Shown: positions 36,791 to 45,392 of the stretch, piece after piece
Layout of the letters: each line of letters starts with the position of its first letter
Numbering within the stretch: position 1 is the first letter of the stretch
Assembly: GCA_013297875.1 (NCBI GenBank)
Contig: JAAFIW010000001.1
Location: 62,001 to 126,000 of the forward strand
Origin: Comamonadaceae bacterium
Lineage (GTDB): Bacteria > Pseudomonadota > Gammaproteobacteria > Burkholderiales > Burkholderiaceae_C
Length of the DNA: 64,000 nucleotides
Direction of reading: 5' to 3'
Made by a program: the position numbers and the translations under genes
The notes under the pieces: model-generated
Seen by the model: the letters and a program-made list of their open reading frames with translations, nothing else
Databases searched by the model: none
Told to the model about the DNA's origin: nothing

Positions 36791-36967
36791 AACCCAGAAT
36801 TTCCATTAGGGTTTGGATAGACAACGGATGCAGTTGCGAGTCAGTTTTGGCCCGACTGAGGAGCTCATGGCTTGTGCCATGGGCGACGAAGAGGGGCGAA
36901 AATGGCCGCAAATGCGCCGTTGGAATCCAAACAGCACCGCAGGTGCGCCTAATGGAAAATCTGGGTT
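36791..36967. repeat. Long-hairpin repeat, copy 1 (MITE-like)
   Basis: 177-bp element bounded by 20-bp terminal inverted repeats (AACCCAGAATTTCCATTAGG and its near reverse complement at 36948-36967). Inner arms also pair: GTTTGGAT...CAACGG with CCGTTG..ATCCAAAC, and CATGGC-TTGT-GCCATG at the apex. A second copy is at 52633-52810. No transposase gene inside. It lies 37 bp before amn. Confidence 0.85.
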
Positions 36968-37004
36968 GAAACCAATGTGTATCGCGCCTGGTCACAATCG
37001 GGCC

Positions 37005-38507
37005 ATGCTTGACTTACCCACTTTCGTGGCACCCAGCCGCTACACCGATCCCCTGGCAGCGCTCGCTCAGGTGCGTGCGATCTACGAACAACAAACCAGC
37101 CACCTGCGTGACGCCATGCAGCGTTTTGTATCGGGGGCAGCCGAGCTGGCGGGCAGTACGCGCGTGCGCGGTTGCTATCCGTTTGTGCGGGTGCACACCG
37201 ACACCGTGGCGCGCCGCAAACCGCTCGATTCAGCGGGCTTGAGTTACGGCTTTGTCGCAGGACCCGGCCGGTTTGAAACCACGTTGACGCGGCCCGATTT
37301 GTATGGCGACTACTACCTGACGCAGTTTGCCCTGCTGCTGCAAAACCACGGCGTCGAACTGGAGGTGGGCACCAGCAGCCAGCCCATTCCGGTTCATTTT
37401 TCGTTTGCCGAGCACGACCATATTGAAGGCACGCTGAGCCACGAGCGCCGCTTGCTGATGCGCGATGTGTTTGACCTGCCTGACCTCACCGCGATGGACG
37501 ACGGCATTGCCAATGGCACCTGGGAAGCCCGCGCCGGCGAAGCCCAGCCGCTGGCTTTGTTCACCGGCGCGCGGGTGGACTATTCGCTGCAGCGCCTGCG
37601 CCACTACACCGGCACCGCACCCGACTGGTTCCAGAACTTTGTGCTGTTTACCAACTACCAGTTTTACATCGACGAGTTCGTGCGCCTGGGCCATGAGGAA
37701 ATGCGCAAACCGGACAGTGAGTACATCGCGTTTGTCGAACCGGGCAATGTCGTCACACGCCGCGCAGGCCTGCCCGCTCAGGCCCATGACACCCTGGGTC
37801 AAGCGCCCCCTCGCCTGCCCCAGATGCCCGCTTACCACCTGATGCGCGCCGACCGCAGCGGCATCACCATGGTCAACATTGGCGTGGGCCCGGCCAACGC
37901 CAAAACCATCACCGACCACATTGCCGTGTTGCGCCCACATGCCTGGCTCATGCTCGGCCACTGCGCAGGCCTGCGCAACAGCCAGCAACTGGGCGACTAT
38001 GTGCTGGCCCACGCCTATGTGCGCGAAGACCATGTGCTGGATGCCGAGCTGCCACTGTGGGTGCCGATTCCCGCCCTGGCCGAAATTCAGGTGGCCCTGG
38101 AACAGGCGGTACAAGACGTCACCCAATGCCAGGGCGCAGACCTCAAACGCATCATGCGCACCGGCACCGTGGCCAGCACCGACAACCGCAACTGGGAGCT
38201 GCTACCCGGCAACCAACCCCAGCGCCGCTTCAGCCAGAGCCGGGCCATCGCCCTGGACATGGAAAGCGCCACGATTGCCGCCAATGGCTTTCGCTTTCGC
38301 GTGCCCTATGGCACCTTGCTGTGTGTCAGCGACAAACCTTTGCATGGCGAGATCAAGCTACCCGGCATGGCCAACCAGTTTTACCGCGAACGGGTCGATC
38401 AACACCTGCGCATCGGCATGCGCGCAGTTGAAATCCTCCGGGGCGAGGGCATCAAACGCCTGCACAGCCGCAAGCTGCGCAGCTTTGCCGAAGTGGCTTT
38501 CCAGTAG
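37005..38507 (+). CDS. amn: AMP nucleosidase
   Basis: 500 residues, normal for Amn. It hydrolyses AMP to adenine and ribose 5-phosphate. The N-terminal domain carries VRGCYPFVRVHTDTVARR; the C-terminal nucleosidase domain has MVNIGVGPANAKTITDHIAV, LMLGHCAGLR, LDMESATIAANGFRF and CVSDKPLHGEIKLPG, as in the phosphorylase-like fold with the ribose-binding Glu and catalytic Asp. ATG 37005 (MLDLPTFVAP) is chosen; the open frame upstream to 36813 runs through the repeat and is not gene. Confidence 0.94.
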   Translation: MLDLPTFVAPSRYTDPLAALAQVRAIYEQQTSHLRDAMQRFVSGAAELAGSTRVRGCYPFVRVHTDTVARRKPLDSAGLSYGFVAGPGRFETTLTRPDLYGDYYLTQFALLLQNHGVELEVGTSSQPIPVHFSFAEHDHIEGTLSHERRLLMRDVFDLPDLTAMDDGIANGTWEARAGEAQPLALFTGARVDYSLQRLRHYTGTAPDWFQNFVLFTNYQFYIDEFVRLGHEEMRKPDSEYIAFVEPGNVVTRRAGLPAQAHDTLGQAPPRLPQMPAYHLMRADRSGITMVNIGVGPANAKTITDHIAVLRPHAWLMLGHCAGLRNSQQLGDYVLAHAYVREDHVLDAELPLWVPIPALAEIQVALEQAVQDVTQCQGADLKRIMRTGTVASTDNRNWELLPGNQPQRRFSQSRAIALDMESATIAANGFRFRVPYGTLLCVSDKPLHGEIKLPGMANQFYRERVDQHLRIGMRAVEILRGEGIKRLHSRKLRSFAEVAFQ

Positions 38508-38566
38508 CCGGGCGCAGCGTTTTCAAGCCAAATCAGTCGTCAGTGCTTATTCATAGCGCTTAGACA

Positions 38567-38583
38567 GCTATAAATAATATAGC
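38567..38583. repeat. Short palindromic repeat remnant
   Basis: GCTATAAATAATATAGC, preceded by the degenerate CAGTGCTTATTCATAGCGCT instead of the TTGCTCAAGCA box. It is in the 86-bp gap between the convergent stops of amn and the efflux lipoprotein. Confidence 0.55.
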
Positions 38584-38593
38584 AAACGACACC

Positions 38594-40222
38594 CTACTCC
38601 CACCCACCCCCCAGCGCCCGGTACACCGCCACCAGCGCCACGCCCACGTCGGCGTTTGCGCTGGCAACTGCCGCACCTGCGTCCAGCGCTTGGCGCTGCG
38701 CGTCCAGCAGGCTGAGGGAATCACTGGCACCGGCTGCAAAGCGCTTTTGCGCCAGATCAGCGGCGCGCTGCGCGGCGGTGTTGGCGGTTTCGCGCGCGGC
38801 TGCGGTCAGCAGGCTTTGTCGGTAGGTGCTGAGCGCGCCTTCCGTTTCTTCCAGCGCCACCAGCAGGGTTTTGTCGAACCCGATCAGGGCCTGGTCGGCC
38901 CGCGCTTCGGCGGCGACGATGCGGGCGCGGGTACGGCCCAAATCCAGCGCACCCCAGGTGATGGAAGGGCCGAGGCTGAAGTTGAACGCGCCGCCTTTTC
39001 CCAACTCCCCAACGCCGGCGGCTTCCAAACCGGCTCGGGCACCGATGGAAATGCTGGGGTAAAGCTCGCCGGTGGTCACGCCCACGCGGGCGGTAGCCGC
39101 GGCCAGGCTGGCCTCGGCGCGGGCCAGGTCGGGGCGGCGGCGCAGCAGGTCGGCGGGCTGGCCGATGGCGACCACGGCAGGTGGCGTGGGCACGGGCTGG
39201 CCCCGCGCCAGTTCGCTGCTAGCCGCGCCCGCCGCGGGTTGGATACCGGTGAGCGTGGCCAGGCGCAGCAGCGTCCGATCAATCGCTGCGGCCGTGGGGC
39301 CGATGGCGGCTTGAGTGGTGGCCAGCAGGGTTTGCTGGCGGGCTACGTCCAGCTCGGTGCCCGCACCGGCGCGCAGCCGGGCGTCGATCAAGCGGGCGGT
39401 TTCCTGCTGGCTGGCCAGGCTGCGGTTCAGCGCATTCAGCCGGGCTTGCAGGCCGCGCAGTTGCAGGTAGTTGCTGGCCACTTCGGCAGCCACGGCCACG
39501 TGGGCAGCACGCACATCAGCCTCGGTGGCGCGCAGGTCGCCTTGCGCGGCTTCCACGCCGCGCTGCACGCGTCCAAACAGGTCGATTTCCCAGGCCAGAT
39601 TGGCACCCACAGACGCATACGGGCCCTGGCGGGCAGAACGGTCGGCACCCGGTTGCTGCACGGTGGAGCGCAGTTGCTCGGTGACCGTGGCCGACAGATT
39701 GACCGTGGGCAAGCCCGCCGCCTGCGCGCCCTGCAAGTTGGCCCGCACCTCGTTCAGCCGGGCCAACGCCAGGCGAATGTCCGGGTTGGCTTGTTTGGCT
39801 TGCAGCACCAAGGCGTTGAGTTGCGGGTCGTTGAAGCGCCGCCAGAACGCGGCGTCGACCTGGGCTGATTCAAAGCCTGCGGTTTGCAGGTAGGCGGCGG
39901 GCAGTGCGGGGGCTGGTGGCTGGTAGTTGGGGCCAACGGTGGTGCAGGCGGTCAGGCCGCCTGCCAGCGCCAAGATAGATAACTTGAGTGCTATGTTTTG
40001 TATAGCTGTTTGAGCAATGAATCTCTGGGCTGATGGCGCTTTTTGCTTGAAAAAGCGGGTTTGGCTCCTTCCCCTCCCGGGGGAAGGCTGGGATGGGGGC
40101 ATCTGCGGGTACCCGTTTATTTGCGTTGTGACGCTCGTGCCCCCATCCCACCCTTCCCCCAGCGGGGGAAGGAGCCTGATCTTTTCCCCCAGAGGGGGAA
40201 GGAGTCTGTTCAGGTATTTCAT
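38594..40222 (-). CDS. RND efflux outer-membrane lipoprotein (NodT/OprM family)
   Basis: 542 residues if read from ATG 40222, which overlaps the RND gene stop by 4 bp (ATGA). TolC-like outer-membrane factor: two repeats of helices and strands (NPDIRLALARLNEVRANLQG, PYASVGANLAWEIDLFGRV, RRPDLARAEASLAAATARVG). The lipobox is LTAC with Cys at residue 93, unusually far from the start. Residues 6-56 are encoded by three REP-like repeats and residues 57-78 by a copy of the short palindromic repeat; the usual signal-peptide core (LKLSILALAGGLTAC) follows. ATG 40102 within the repeat is an alternative start. Confidence 0.88.
   Translation of the reverse strand: MKYLNRLLPPLGEKIRLLPPLGEGWDGGTSVTTQINGYPQMPPSQPSPGRGRSQTRFFKQKAPSAQRFIAQTAIQNIALKLSILALAGGLTACTTVGPNYQPPAPALPAAYLQTAGFESAQVDAAFWRRFNDPQLNALVLQAKQANPDIRLALARLNEVRANLQGAQAAGLPTVNLSATVTEQLRSTVQQPGADRSARQGPYASVGANLAWEIDLFGRVQRGVEAAQGDLRATEADVRAAHVAVAAEVASNYLQLRGLQARLNALNRSLASQQETARLIDARLRAGAGTELDVARQQTLLATTQAAIGPTAAAIDRTLLRLATLTGIQPAAGAASSELARGQPVPTPPAVVAIGQPADLLRRRPDLARAEASLAAATARVGVTTGELYPSISIGARAGLEAAGVGELGKGGAFNFSLGPSITWGALDLGRTRARIVAAEARADQALIGFDKTLLVALEETEGALSTYRQSLLTAAARETANTAAQRAADLAQKRFAAGASDSLSLLDAQRQALDAGAAVASANADVGVALVAVYRALGGGWE
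39990..40032 (-). repeat. Short palindromic repeat in the efflux lipoprotein signal region
   Basis: GCTATGTTTTGTATAGC, then TGTTTGAGCA and the distal GGGCTG box. The coding strand reads APSAQRFIAQTAIQNIA, immediately before the hydrophobic core of the signal peptide. Confidence 0.85.
40063..40204. repeat. Triple REP-like repeat within the efflux lipoprotein 5' end
   Basis: Unit 1 (40063-40101) and unit 2 (40138-40176) form a long inverted repeat around GGCTCCTTCCCC...GGGGGCA; unit 3 (40181-40204) is a shortened hairpin CTTTTCCCCC/GGGGGAAGGAG. Same family as 12342-12384. All three lie inside the likely coding region of the lipoprotein gene. Confidence 0.85.
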
Positions 40223-43200
40223 ACCGCACCCCCCACTTTGTCCGTCAACACCGGCGGCTTGCGCGGCTGCCCGCGCGTCACCCACAGCCGGATCGCCACA
40301 TAAAACACCGGCGTTAAAAACAAACCAAACAAAGTCACGCCCAGCATCCCCGCAAACACCGCAATCCCCATCGCCTGGCGCATCTCCGCGCCCGCGCCGC
40401 TGGAAAAAACCAGCGGCACCACGCCCATGATGAACGCAATCGAGGTCATCAAAATCGGCCGCAAGCGCAGGCGGCAAGCCTCCAGCGCAGCTTGCACCAC
40501 GCCCTTGCCGTGGCTTTCCAGCTCGCGGGCAAATTCCACAATCAAAATCGCGTTTTTCGCTGACAAGCCCACCAGCACAAACAGCGCCACCTGCGTGAAA
40601 ATGTTGTTGTCGCCTTTGGTCAAATACACGCCCAACAGCGCAAACAAAATCGACATCGGCACAATCAAGATCACCGCCAGCGGCAGGGTCCAGCTCTCAT
40701 AGGTGGCAGCCAGCACCAAAAACACCAGCAGCAAACACAGCGGGAAGATGAACACCATGGTGTTGCCCGCCAGAATTTGCTGGTAGGTCAAATCGGTCCA
40801 TTCGTAGCTGATGCCCGGCGGCAGCACCTCTTTGGCAATGCGCTCCATCGCCGCCTGGGCCTGGCCAGACGACACGCCCCGCGCAGGCCCGCCGTTGATG
40901 TCGGCCGCCAAGTAGCTGTTGTAGCGCTGCACGCGGTCGGGGCCATAGGAGTCGCTCACGCGCATCAACGCGCCCAGCGGCACCATGTCGCCTGCGGCGT
41001 TGCGCACCTTCAGCTTGGCAATGTCGGTCGCCGCCGCGCGAAACGGCGCATCGGCCTGCGCAATCACTTGATACGTGCGGCCAAACTGGTTGAAGTCGTT
41101 CACATACACCGAGCCCAGGTTGATCTGCATGGCCTCGTAAATACTGGCCAGCGGCACGCCCAGTTGCTTGGCCTTGGTGCGGTCCACATCGGCAAAGAGT
41201 TGCGGCACATTGATCTGGTAGCTGCTGAACACACCGGCCAGCTCCGGCGTTTGCCAGGCCTTCATTTGCAGGGCCATGGTGGCCTCAAACAGCTTGTCGT
41301 AGCCCAGGTTGCCCCGGTCTTGCAAAAACAGCTTGAAGCCGCCGACTGCGCCCAGTCCGTTGACAGCGGGCGGCGGGAACACCGCAATGAAGGCGTCTTG
41401 AATACTGCCCAGGCGCTTGTTCACCTCGCCCGCAATCGCCAGGCCCGACTGGCCAGGGCCGGTGCGTTTGTCAAAGTCTTCCAGGCCAAAAAATACGATG
41501 CCGGCGTTGGACGAATTGGTAAAACCGTTGATCGACAAGCCCGAAAACGCCACCGAGTCTTTGATGCCCGGCACGCCCAGCGCAATGTCGCTCATGCGGC
41601 GAATCACCTCGTCGGTGCGCTCCAGCGAAGCGGCGTCGGGCAGTTGCGCAAAGCCCACCAAATACTGCTTGTCCTGCCCCGGCACAAAGCCGCCGGGCAC
41701 CAGTTTGAAAACCCCAAACGTGGCTGCGCACAGCGCCAGATACACCGCAAACATGATGGCTTTGCGGTTGAGCACGCCCGCCACACCTTTTTCGTAGCGC
41801 CGCGAAGCGCTGCCAAAAAAGCGGTTGAAGCCGCGAAAAAAGCCACCCAGCACCTTGTCCATGCCGCGCGAAAGCATGTCTTTGGGCGCGTCGTGACGGC
41901 GCAGCAGCACGGCGGCCAGCGCGGGTGACAGGGTGAGTGAGTTGAAGGCTGAAATGACGGTGGAAATCGCAATCGTCAACGCAAACTGTTTGTAAAACTG
42001 GCCCGTGAGGCCGCTGACGAACGCAATCGGCACAAACACCGCGCACAGCACCAGCGCAATGGCCACGATGGGGCCGCTGACCTCTTTCATGGCCTGCACG
42101 GTGGCGTCATGCGGGTTCAGGCCGTCGGCAATGTTGCGCTCCACGTTCTCCACCACCACGATGGCGTCGTCCACCACGATGCCAATGGCCAGTACCAGAC
42201 CAAACAGGCTGAGTGTGTTGATGGAAAACCCAAAGGCCAGCAGCAGCGCAAACGTGCCCACGATGGACACCGGCACCGCCAGCAGCGGAATGATGGAGGC
42301 GCGCCAGGTCTGCAAAAACACAATCACCACCAGCACCACCAGGGCCACGGCTTCCAGCAGCGTGGTGATCACCGCTTTGATGGACGCGCTGACGAACTGC
42401 GTGGGGTCGTACACCACCGCGTAGTCCACGCCCTCGGGAAAGTCTTTTTTCAGCTCGGCCATCTTGGCGCGCACATTGGCCGACAGTTGCAGCGCGTTGG
42501 AGCCTGGCGCTTCAAACACCGCAATGGCGGCGGCCGGTTTGTTGTTCAGCAGCGAGCGCAGGCCGTAGGTGGAGGCGGCCAACTCCACCCGGGCCACGTC
42601 TTTGAGCCGGGTGACCTCGCCGCCTGCGCCGGTGCGAATGATGATTTCCTGGAACTGCTCGGGCGTGTTCAAGCGGCCCTGGGTGTTCACGGTCAGCTCG
42701 AATTGCGCGCCTTTTGGCGACGGAGACGAGCCAATCACACCAGCCGCCACTTGCACGTTTTGCTCGCGAATTGCCTGGGTCACATCACCCGCCGTCAGCC
42801 CACGTGCCGCCACCTTTTCAGGATCGAGCCACACGCGCATCGCATAGTCGCCGCCGCCAAACAGAATCACCTGGCCCATGCCGGGAATGCGGGCCAACTG
42901 GTCTTTGACGTTGAGCACGCCGTAGTTGCGCAGGTAGGTGTCGTCGTAGCGGTCGTTCGGGCTTTTCAGGTGAACGACCATGGTGAGGTTGGGCGAGCTT
43001 TTCACCGTGGTCACGCCCACGCGGCGCACCTCTTCGGGCAGGCGCGGCAGCGCGCGTTGCACCCGGTTTTGCACCTGGGTTTCGGCCTGCTCGGCGTTGG
43101 TACCAATCTTGAAGGTGACGTTGATCGTGAGCGCACCGTCGGCGGTGGCCTGGCTGCTCATGTACAGCATGTTTTCCACGCCGTTGATGGCTTCTTCCAG

Positions 43201-43398
43201 CGGCGTGGCCACGGTTTCAGCGGTCACCTTGGGGTTGGCACCCGAGTACTGCGCCCGCACCACGATGGTGGGCGGCACCACCTCGGGGTATTCAGACACC
43301 GGCAGCTGGTTGATGGCAATGGCCCCGGCCAGAAACACGAAGACCGACAGCACCGCCGCGAAGATCGGGCGGTCAATGAAGAAGCGGGAGATGTTCAT
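40219..43398 (-). CDS. RND multidrug efflux transporter, HAE1 family
   Basis: 1059 residues, twelve helices with two large periplasmic loops, AcrB/MexB/MexF length. Starts MNISRFFIDRPIFAAVLSVF, the conserved N-terminus. The proton-relay Asp pair is in GIVVDDAIVVVENVER (helix 4), with NTLSLFGLVLAIG before it and AIALVLCAVFVPIAF after; GLSAKNAILIVEFARELE and RLRPILMTSIAFIMGVVPL are late signatures. It exports hydrophobic or amphipathic drugs by drug/H+ antiport together with the periplasmic adaptor and outer-membrane factor beside it. Substrates cannot be predicted. Confidence 0.95.
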   Translation of the reverse strand: MNISRFFIDRPIFAAVLSVFVFLAGAIAINQLPVSEYPEVVPPTIVVRAQYSGANPKVTAETVATPLEEAINGVENMLYMSSQATADGALTINVTFKIGTNAEQAETQVQNRVQRALPRLPEEVRRVGVTTVKSSPNLTMVVHLKSPNDRYDDTYLRNYGVLNVKDQLARIPGMGQVILFGGGDYAMRVWLDPEKVAARGLTAGDVTQAIREQNVQVAAGVIGSSPSPKGAQFELTVNTQGRLNTPEQFQEIIIRTGAGGEVTRLKDVARVELAASTYGLRSLLNNKPAAAIAVFEAPGSNALQLSANVRAKMAELKKDFPEGVDYAVVYDPTQFVSASIKAVITTLLEAVALVVLVVIVFLQTWRASIIPLLAVPVSIVGTFALLLAFGFSINTLSLFGLVLAIGIVVDDAIVVVENVERNIADGLNPHDATVQAMKEVSGPIVAIALVLCAVFVPIAFVSGLTGQFYKQFALTIAISTVISAFNSLTLSPALAAVLLRRHDAPKDMLSRGMDKVLGGFFRGFNRFFGSASRRYEKGVAGVLNRKAIMFAVYLALCAATFGVFKLVPGGFVPGQDKQYLVGFAQLPDAASLERTDEVIRRMSDIALGVPGIKDSVAFSGLSINGFTNSSNAGIVFFGLEDFDKRTGPGQSGLAIAGEVNKRLGSIQDAFIAVFPPPAVNGLGAVGGFKLFLQDRGNLGYDKLFEATMALQMKAWQTPELAGVFSSYQINVPQLFADVDRTKAKQLGVPLASIYEAMQINLGSVYVNDFNQFGRTYQVIAQADAPFRAAATDIAKLKVRNAAGDMVPLGALMRVSDSYGPDRVQRYNSYLAADINGGPARGVSSGQAQAAMERIAKEVLPPGISYEWTDLTYQQILAGNTMVFIFPLCLLLVFLVLAATYESWTLPLAVILIVPMSILFALLGVYLTKGDNNIFTQVALFVLVGLSAKNAILIVEFARELESHGKGVVQAALEACRLRLRPILMTSIAFIMGVVPLVFSSGAGAEMRQAMGIAVFAGMLGVTLFGLFLTPVFYVAIRLWVTRGQPRKPPVLTDKVGGAV

Positions 43399-43406
43399 TT
43401 AGCCTC

Positions 43407-43490
43407 CTCGTCATTCCCGCGCAGGCGGGAATCCAGACGCGAGCACTGTGAGACGCTGAGGTGGATTCCCGCCTTCGCGGGAATGACGAG
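43407..43490. repeat. Inverted pair of ATTCCCGC/GCGGGAAT repeats (dRS3-like)
   Basis: CTCGTCATTCCCGCGCAGGC plus GGGAATCCA (43407-43435) and its near reverse complement (43462-43490). Each half is itself a hairpin of the ATTCCC-N8-GGGAAT form known from dRS3-type repeats in many proteobacteria. Located in the 112-bp gap between adaptor and transporter genes. Confidence 0.85.
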
Positions 43491-43510
43491 AGACTCGCGT
43501 GCACTGTGGT

Positions 43511-44701
43511 TCATTTTTTGCCTTCCGCTTTAGCTGCGGATGCGGCTGAGGCAGGGGCGGCAGGCGGTGGCGCATCGGCCTCTTCCATTTTGATGGTCTG
43601 CGGGCTCAAAGGCGCGCCGGGCCGCACCCGCTGCAACCCATTGACCACGACCACTTCACCCGCCTTCAAACCGCCGGTCACCACGCGCAGCCCCTCGGCC
43701 ATGCCGCCCAGCTGCACGGGCCGGTAAGCCGCCTTGCCATCGGCCCCCACGGTGTAGACAAACTTGCGGCCCTGGTCGGTGCCCACGGCTTTATCGGTGA
43801 TGAGTACGGAAGATGTTTTGGCGCTGCCGCCCAGTTGCAGCCGCGCATACATGCCCGGAATCAGGCTGCCATCGGCATTGGGGAACACGGCGCGGGCACG
43901 CAGGGTGCCTGCCTTGGCGTCCAGCCGGGTGTCGATGAAGTCAATCGTGCCCTTGTAGCCAAACTGCACCTGACCGTTCAGCGCCAGATTCACCGCACCG
44001 CCCACGGCCAGCAAGCCGTCTTGCCCCGCCACCTTACGGCTGCGCAGCAGGGCCGCTTCGTCCACCTCAAAGTTGGCAAACACCTTGTCAGACGCCACTA
44101 CGGTGGTCAGCACGTTTTGCGACGACACCAGGTTACCCACGGTGATGTCGGCCTTGCCCACACGGCCCGCAATCGGTGAGCGCACCATGGCATAGTCGAT
44201 ACTTAACGCTATAATTTTAATAGCTGCTTGAGCAGCGTTTACATGGGCTGTTGACTGTTTTGATGCATTAATCCGCTCATCAGCCTCTTGCTGCGAGATC
44301 ACCTTGTCGGCCAACAGCTTCTCGGCCCGCACCCGCTCGCTGGCCGCCAGCTCGGCCTGGCTTTGGCGTTGTGCCAGATCGGCCCGCGCACGGGCCAGCT
44401 CGGCCTCAAAACTGCGGGCGTCAATGCGAAACAGCACCTGCCCCTTGGCCACCCGCGCACCGGGTTTGAACTCCACGCTGCGGATTTCACCGCCGATGCG
44501 CGAGCGGATGTCCACCACCTCGGTGGCCTCCAGCCGAGCGCTGTATTCCTCAGAAAGAGCTACATCTCGCGCGATGGCTGCTGCTACCGAGACCGGCGGG
44601 CCACCGGGCGGGCCGGGCTGTGCCGTGGAGGGACTGCAGGCGGACTGGATGGTGACTGCCGCCAAAACCACGGCAGCTCCAAAAAAGGGGCGAATTGACA
44701 T
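43511..44701 (-). CDS. RND efflux periplasmic adaptor (membrane fusion protein), lipoprotein
   Basis: 396 residues. Lipobox IQSACS (Cys near residue 22). Lipoyl halves are VVDIRSRIGGEIRSVEFKPG and YAMVRSPIAGRVGKADI around a helical hairpin rich in Ala/Arg/Glu, then beta-barrel and membrane-proximal domains (VFANFEVDEAALLRSR, GLRVVTGGLKAGEVVVVNGL). It bridges the RND pump and the outer-membrane channel. The in-frame repeat (44208-44250) encodes HVNAAQAAIKIIA near residues 151-163, at the end of the hairpin just before the second lipoyl half. Confidence 0.93.
   Translation of the reverse strand: MSIRPFFGAAVVLAAVTIQSACSPSTAQPGPPGGPPVSVAAAIARDVALSEEYSARLEATEVVDIRSRIGGEIRSVEFKPGARVAKGQVLFRIDARSFEAELARARADLAQRQSQAELAASERVRAEKLLADKVISQQEADERINASKQSTAHVNAAQAAIKIIALSIDYAMVRSPIAGRVGKADITVGNLVSSQNVLTTVVASDKVFANFEVDEAALLRSRKVAGQDGLLAVGGAVNLALNGQVQFGYKGTIDFIDTRLDAKAGTLRARAVFPNADGSLIPGMYARLQLGGSAKTSSVLITDKAVGTDQGRKFVYTVGADGKAAYRPVQLGGMAEGLRVVTGGLKAGEVVVVNGLQRVRPGAPLSPQTIKMEEADAPPPAAPASAASAAKAEGKK
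44208..44250 (-). repeat. Short palindromic repeat, in frame in the adaptor gene
   Basis: GCTATAATTTTAATAGC, then TGCTTGAGCA and the distal GGGCTG box. Coding strand reads AAQAAIKIIA. Confidence 0.85.
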
Positions 44702-45392
44702 GCAAGCTCCACGGATGGGTAAGCAGGGTGCGGGGCTGCCACAGGGCTTCGTTAGGTGTCAGAAGCTGCGCTGGTCCCTAGCAAAACGGAATGAATCAAC
44801 AAACAACTTGCTGCGTCGCAACAACGATGCCCAGTTTAGCGAAGCTGGCAGTTTTTTGCTGGTGTCTGACTTTCAACCTAGAAACAGCAGTTGACCGCTT
44901 ATCCTGGTAACTTTTGCCAATGAGATCAAAAACTGTCGCGTTGAGCGAGCTCACGACCTGGGTGACAACGCTACGCTCCCGATTGAGCCGCCCTGGCTGC
45001 GCTAGCCCGCATATTTCACCGGGGCAGCGTGGGCCGCGCGTTTTAGCGGGATGCAGGGGTGCGCAAGGTGACGACCCAATAGCACTTGCTACAAGGGAAG
45101 GAGGCTTGTGCGTTCCTGCGCCCGCCAAAACGATGCGGCACGCTTAAGCCGTTGTGATGGAATCCAATTTGGATTTGAGGAAAACACAGACTTTCCCAAT
45201 GAAAACGCTTCAAAACGGCGGTCCCGGTGAAATATGCGGGCTAGGCGAAGTGGCTCCTCCTAGCAGGCAAAAGCCTGCGTCGTCCACCGTCAAGCGCAGC
45301 GCAGGCAAGCCTGCTCAGGGCCTTGCCAGCCTACCCCTTGACAACCCACCCCTGACAGCCCACTCGGGCGCGTCCAACTGCTGTTTCTAGAT
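44702..45392. other. Gene-poor 691-bp region with IS-like ends
   Basis: No convincing gene: short open frames exist on both strands but none has a recognisable family or ribosome site. The region holds an inverted-repeat-bounded segment (45002-45244) and two small perfect hairpins, GCAGGC-AAAA-GCCTGC (45263-45278) and GCAGGC-AA-GCCTGC (45301-45314). It also must contain the promoter of the efflux operon near 44702-44900, which I cannot assign. Confidence 0.6.
45002..45244. mobile_element. Segment bounded by 22-bp perfect inverted repeats, no transposase
   Basis: CTAGCCCGCATATTTCACCG plus GG (45002-45023) and its exact reverse complement (45223-45244) bound 243 bp. It has the form of an IS remnant or non-autonomous element; I cannot name the family. 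A single related end (CTAACCCGCATATTTC) is at 48158-48173. Confidence 0.65.

Noticed and set aside
36813-37004. N-terminal extension of amn through the long-hairpin repeat
   Set aside because: The extra residues are those of the repeat and recur at the other copy near apaG; the family start is at 37005.
45002-45244. Complete insertion sequence
   Set aside because: Only 199 bp between the ends and no transposase frame.
44796-45390. Short open frames on both strands in the gene-poor region
   Set aside because: No family, no ribosome site, and they cross the inverted-repeat ends; more likely chance.
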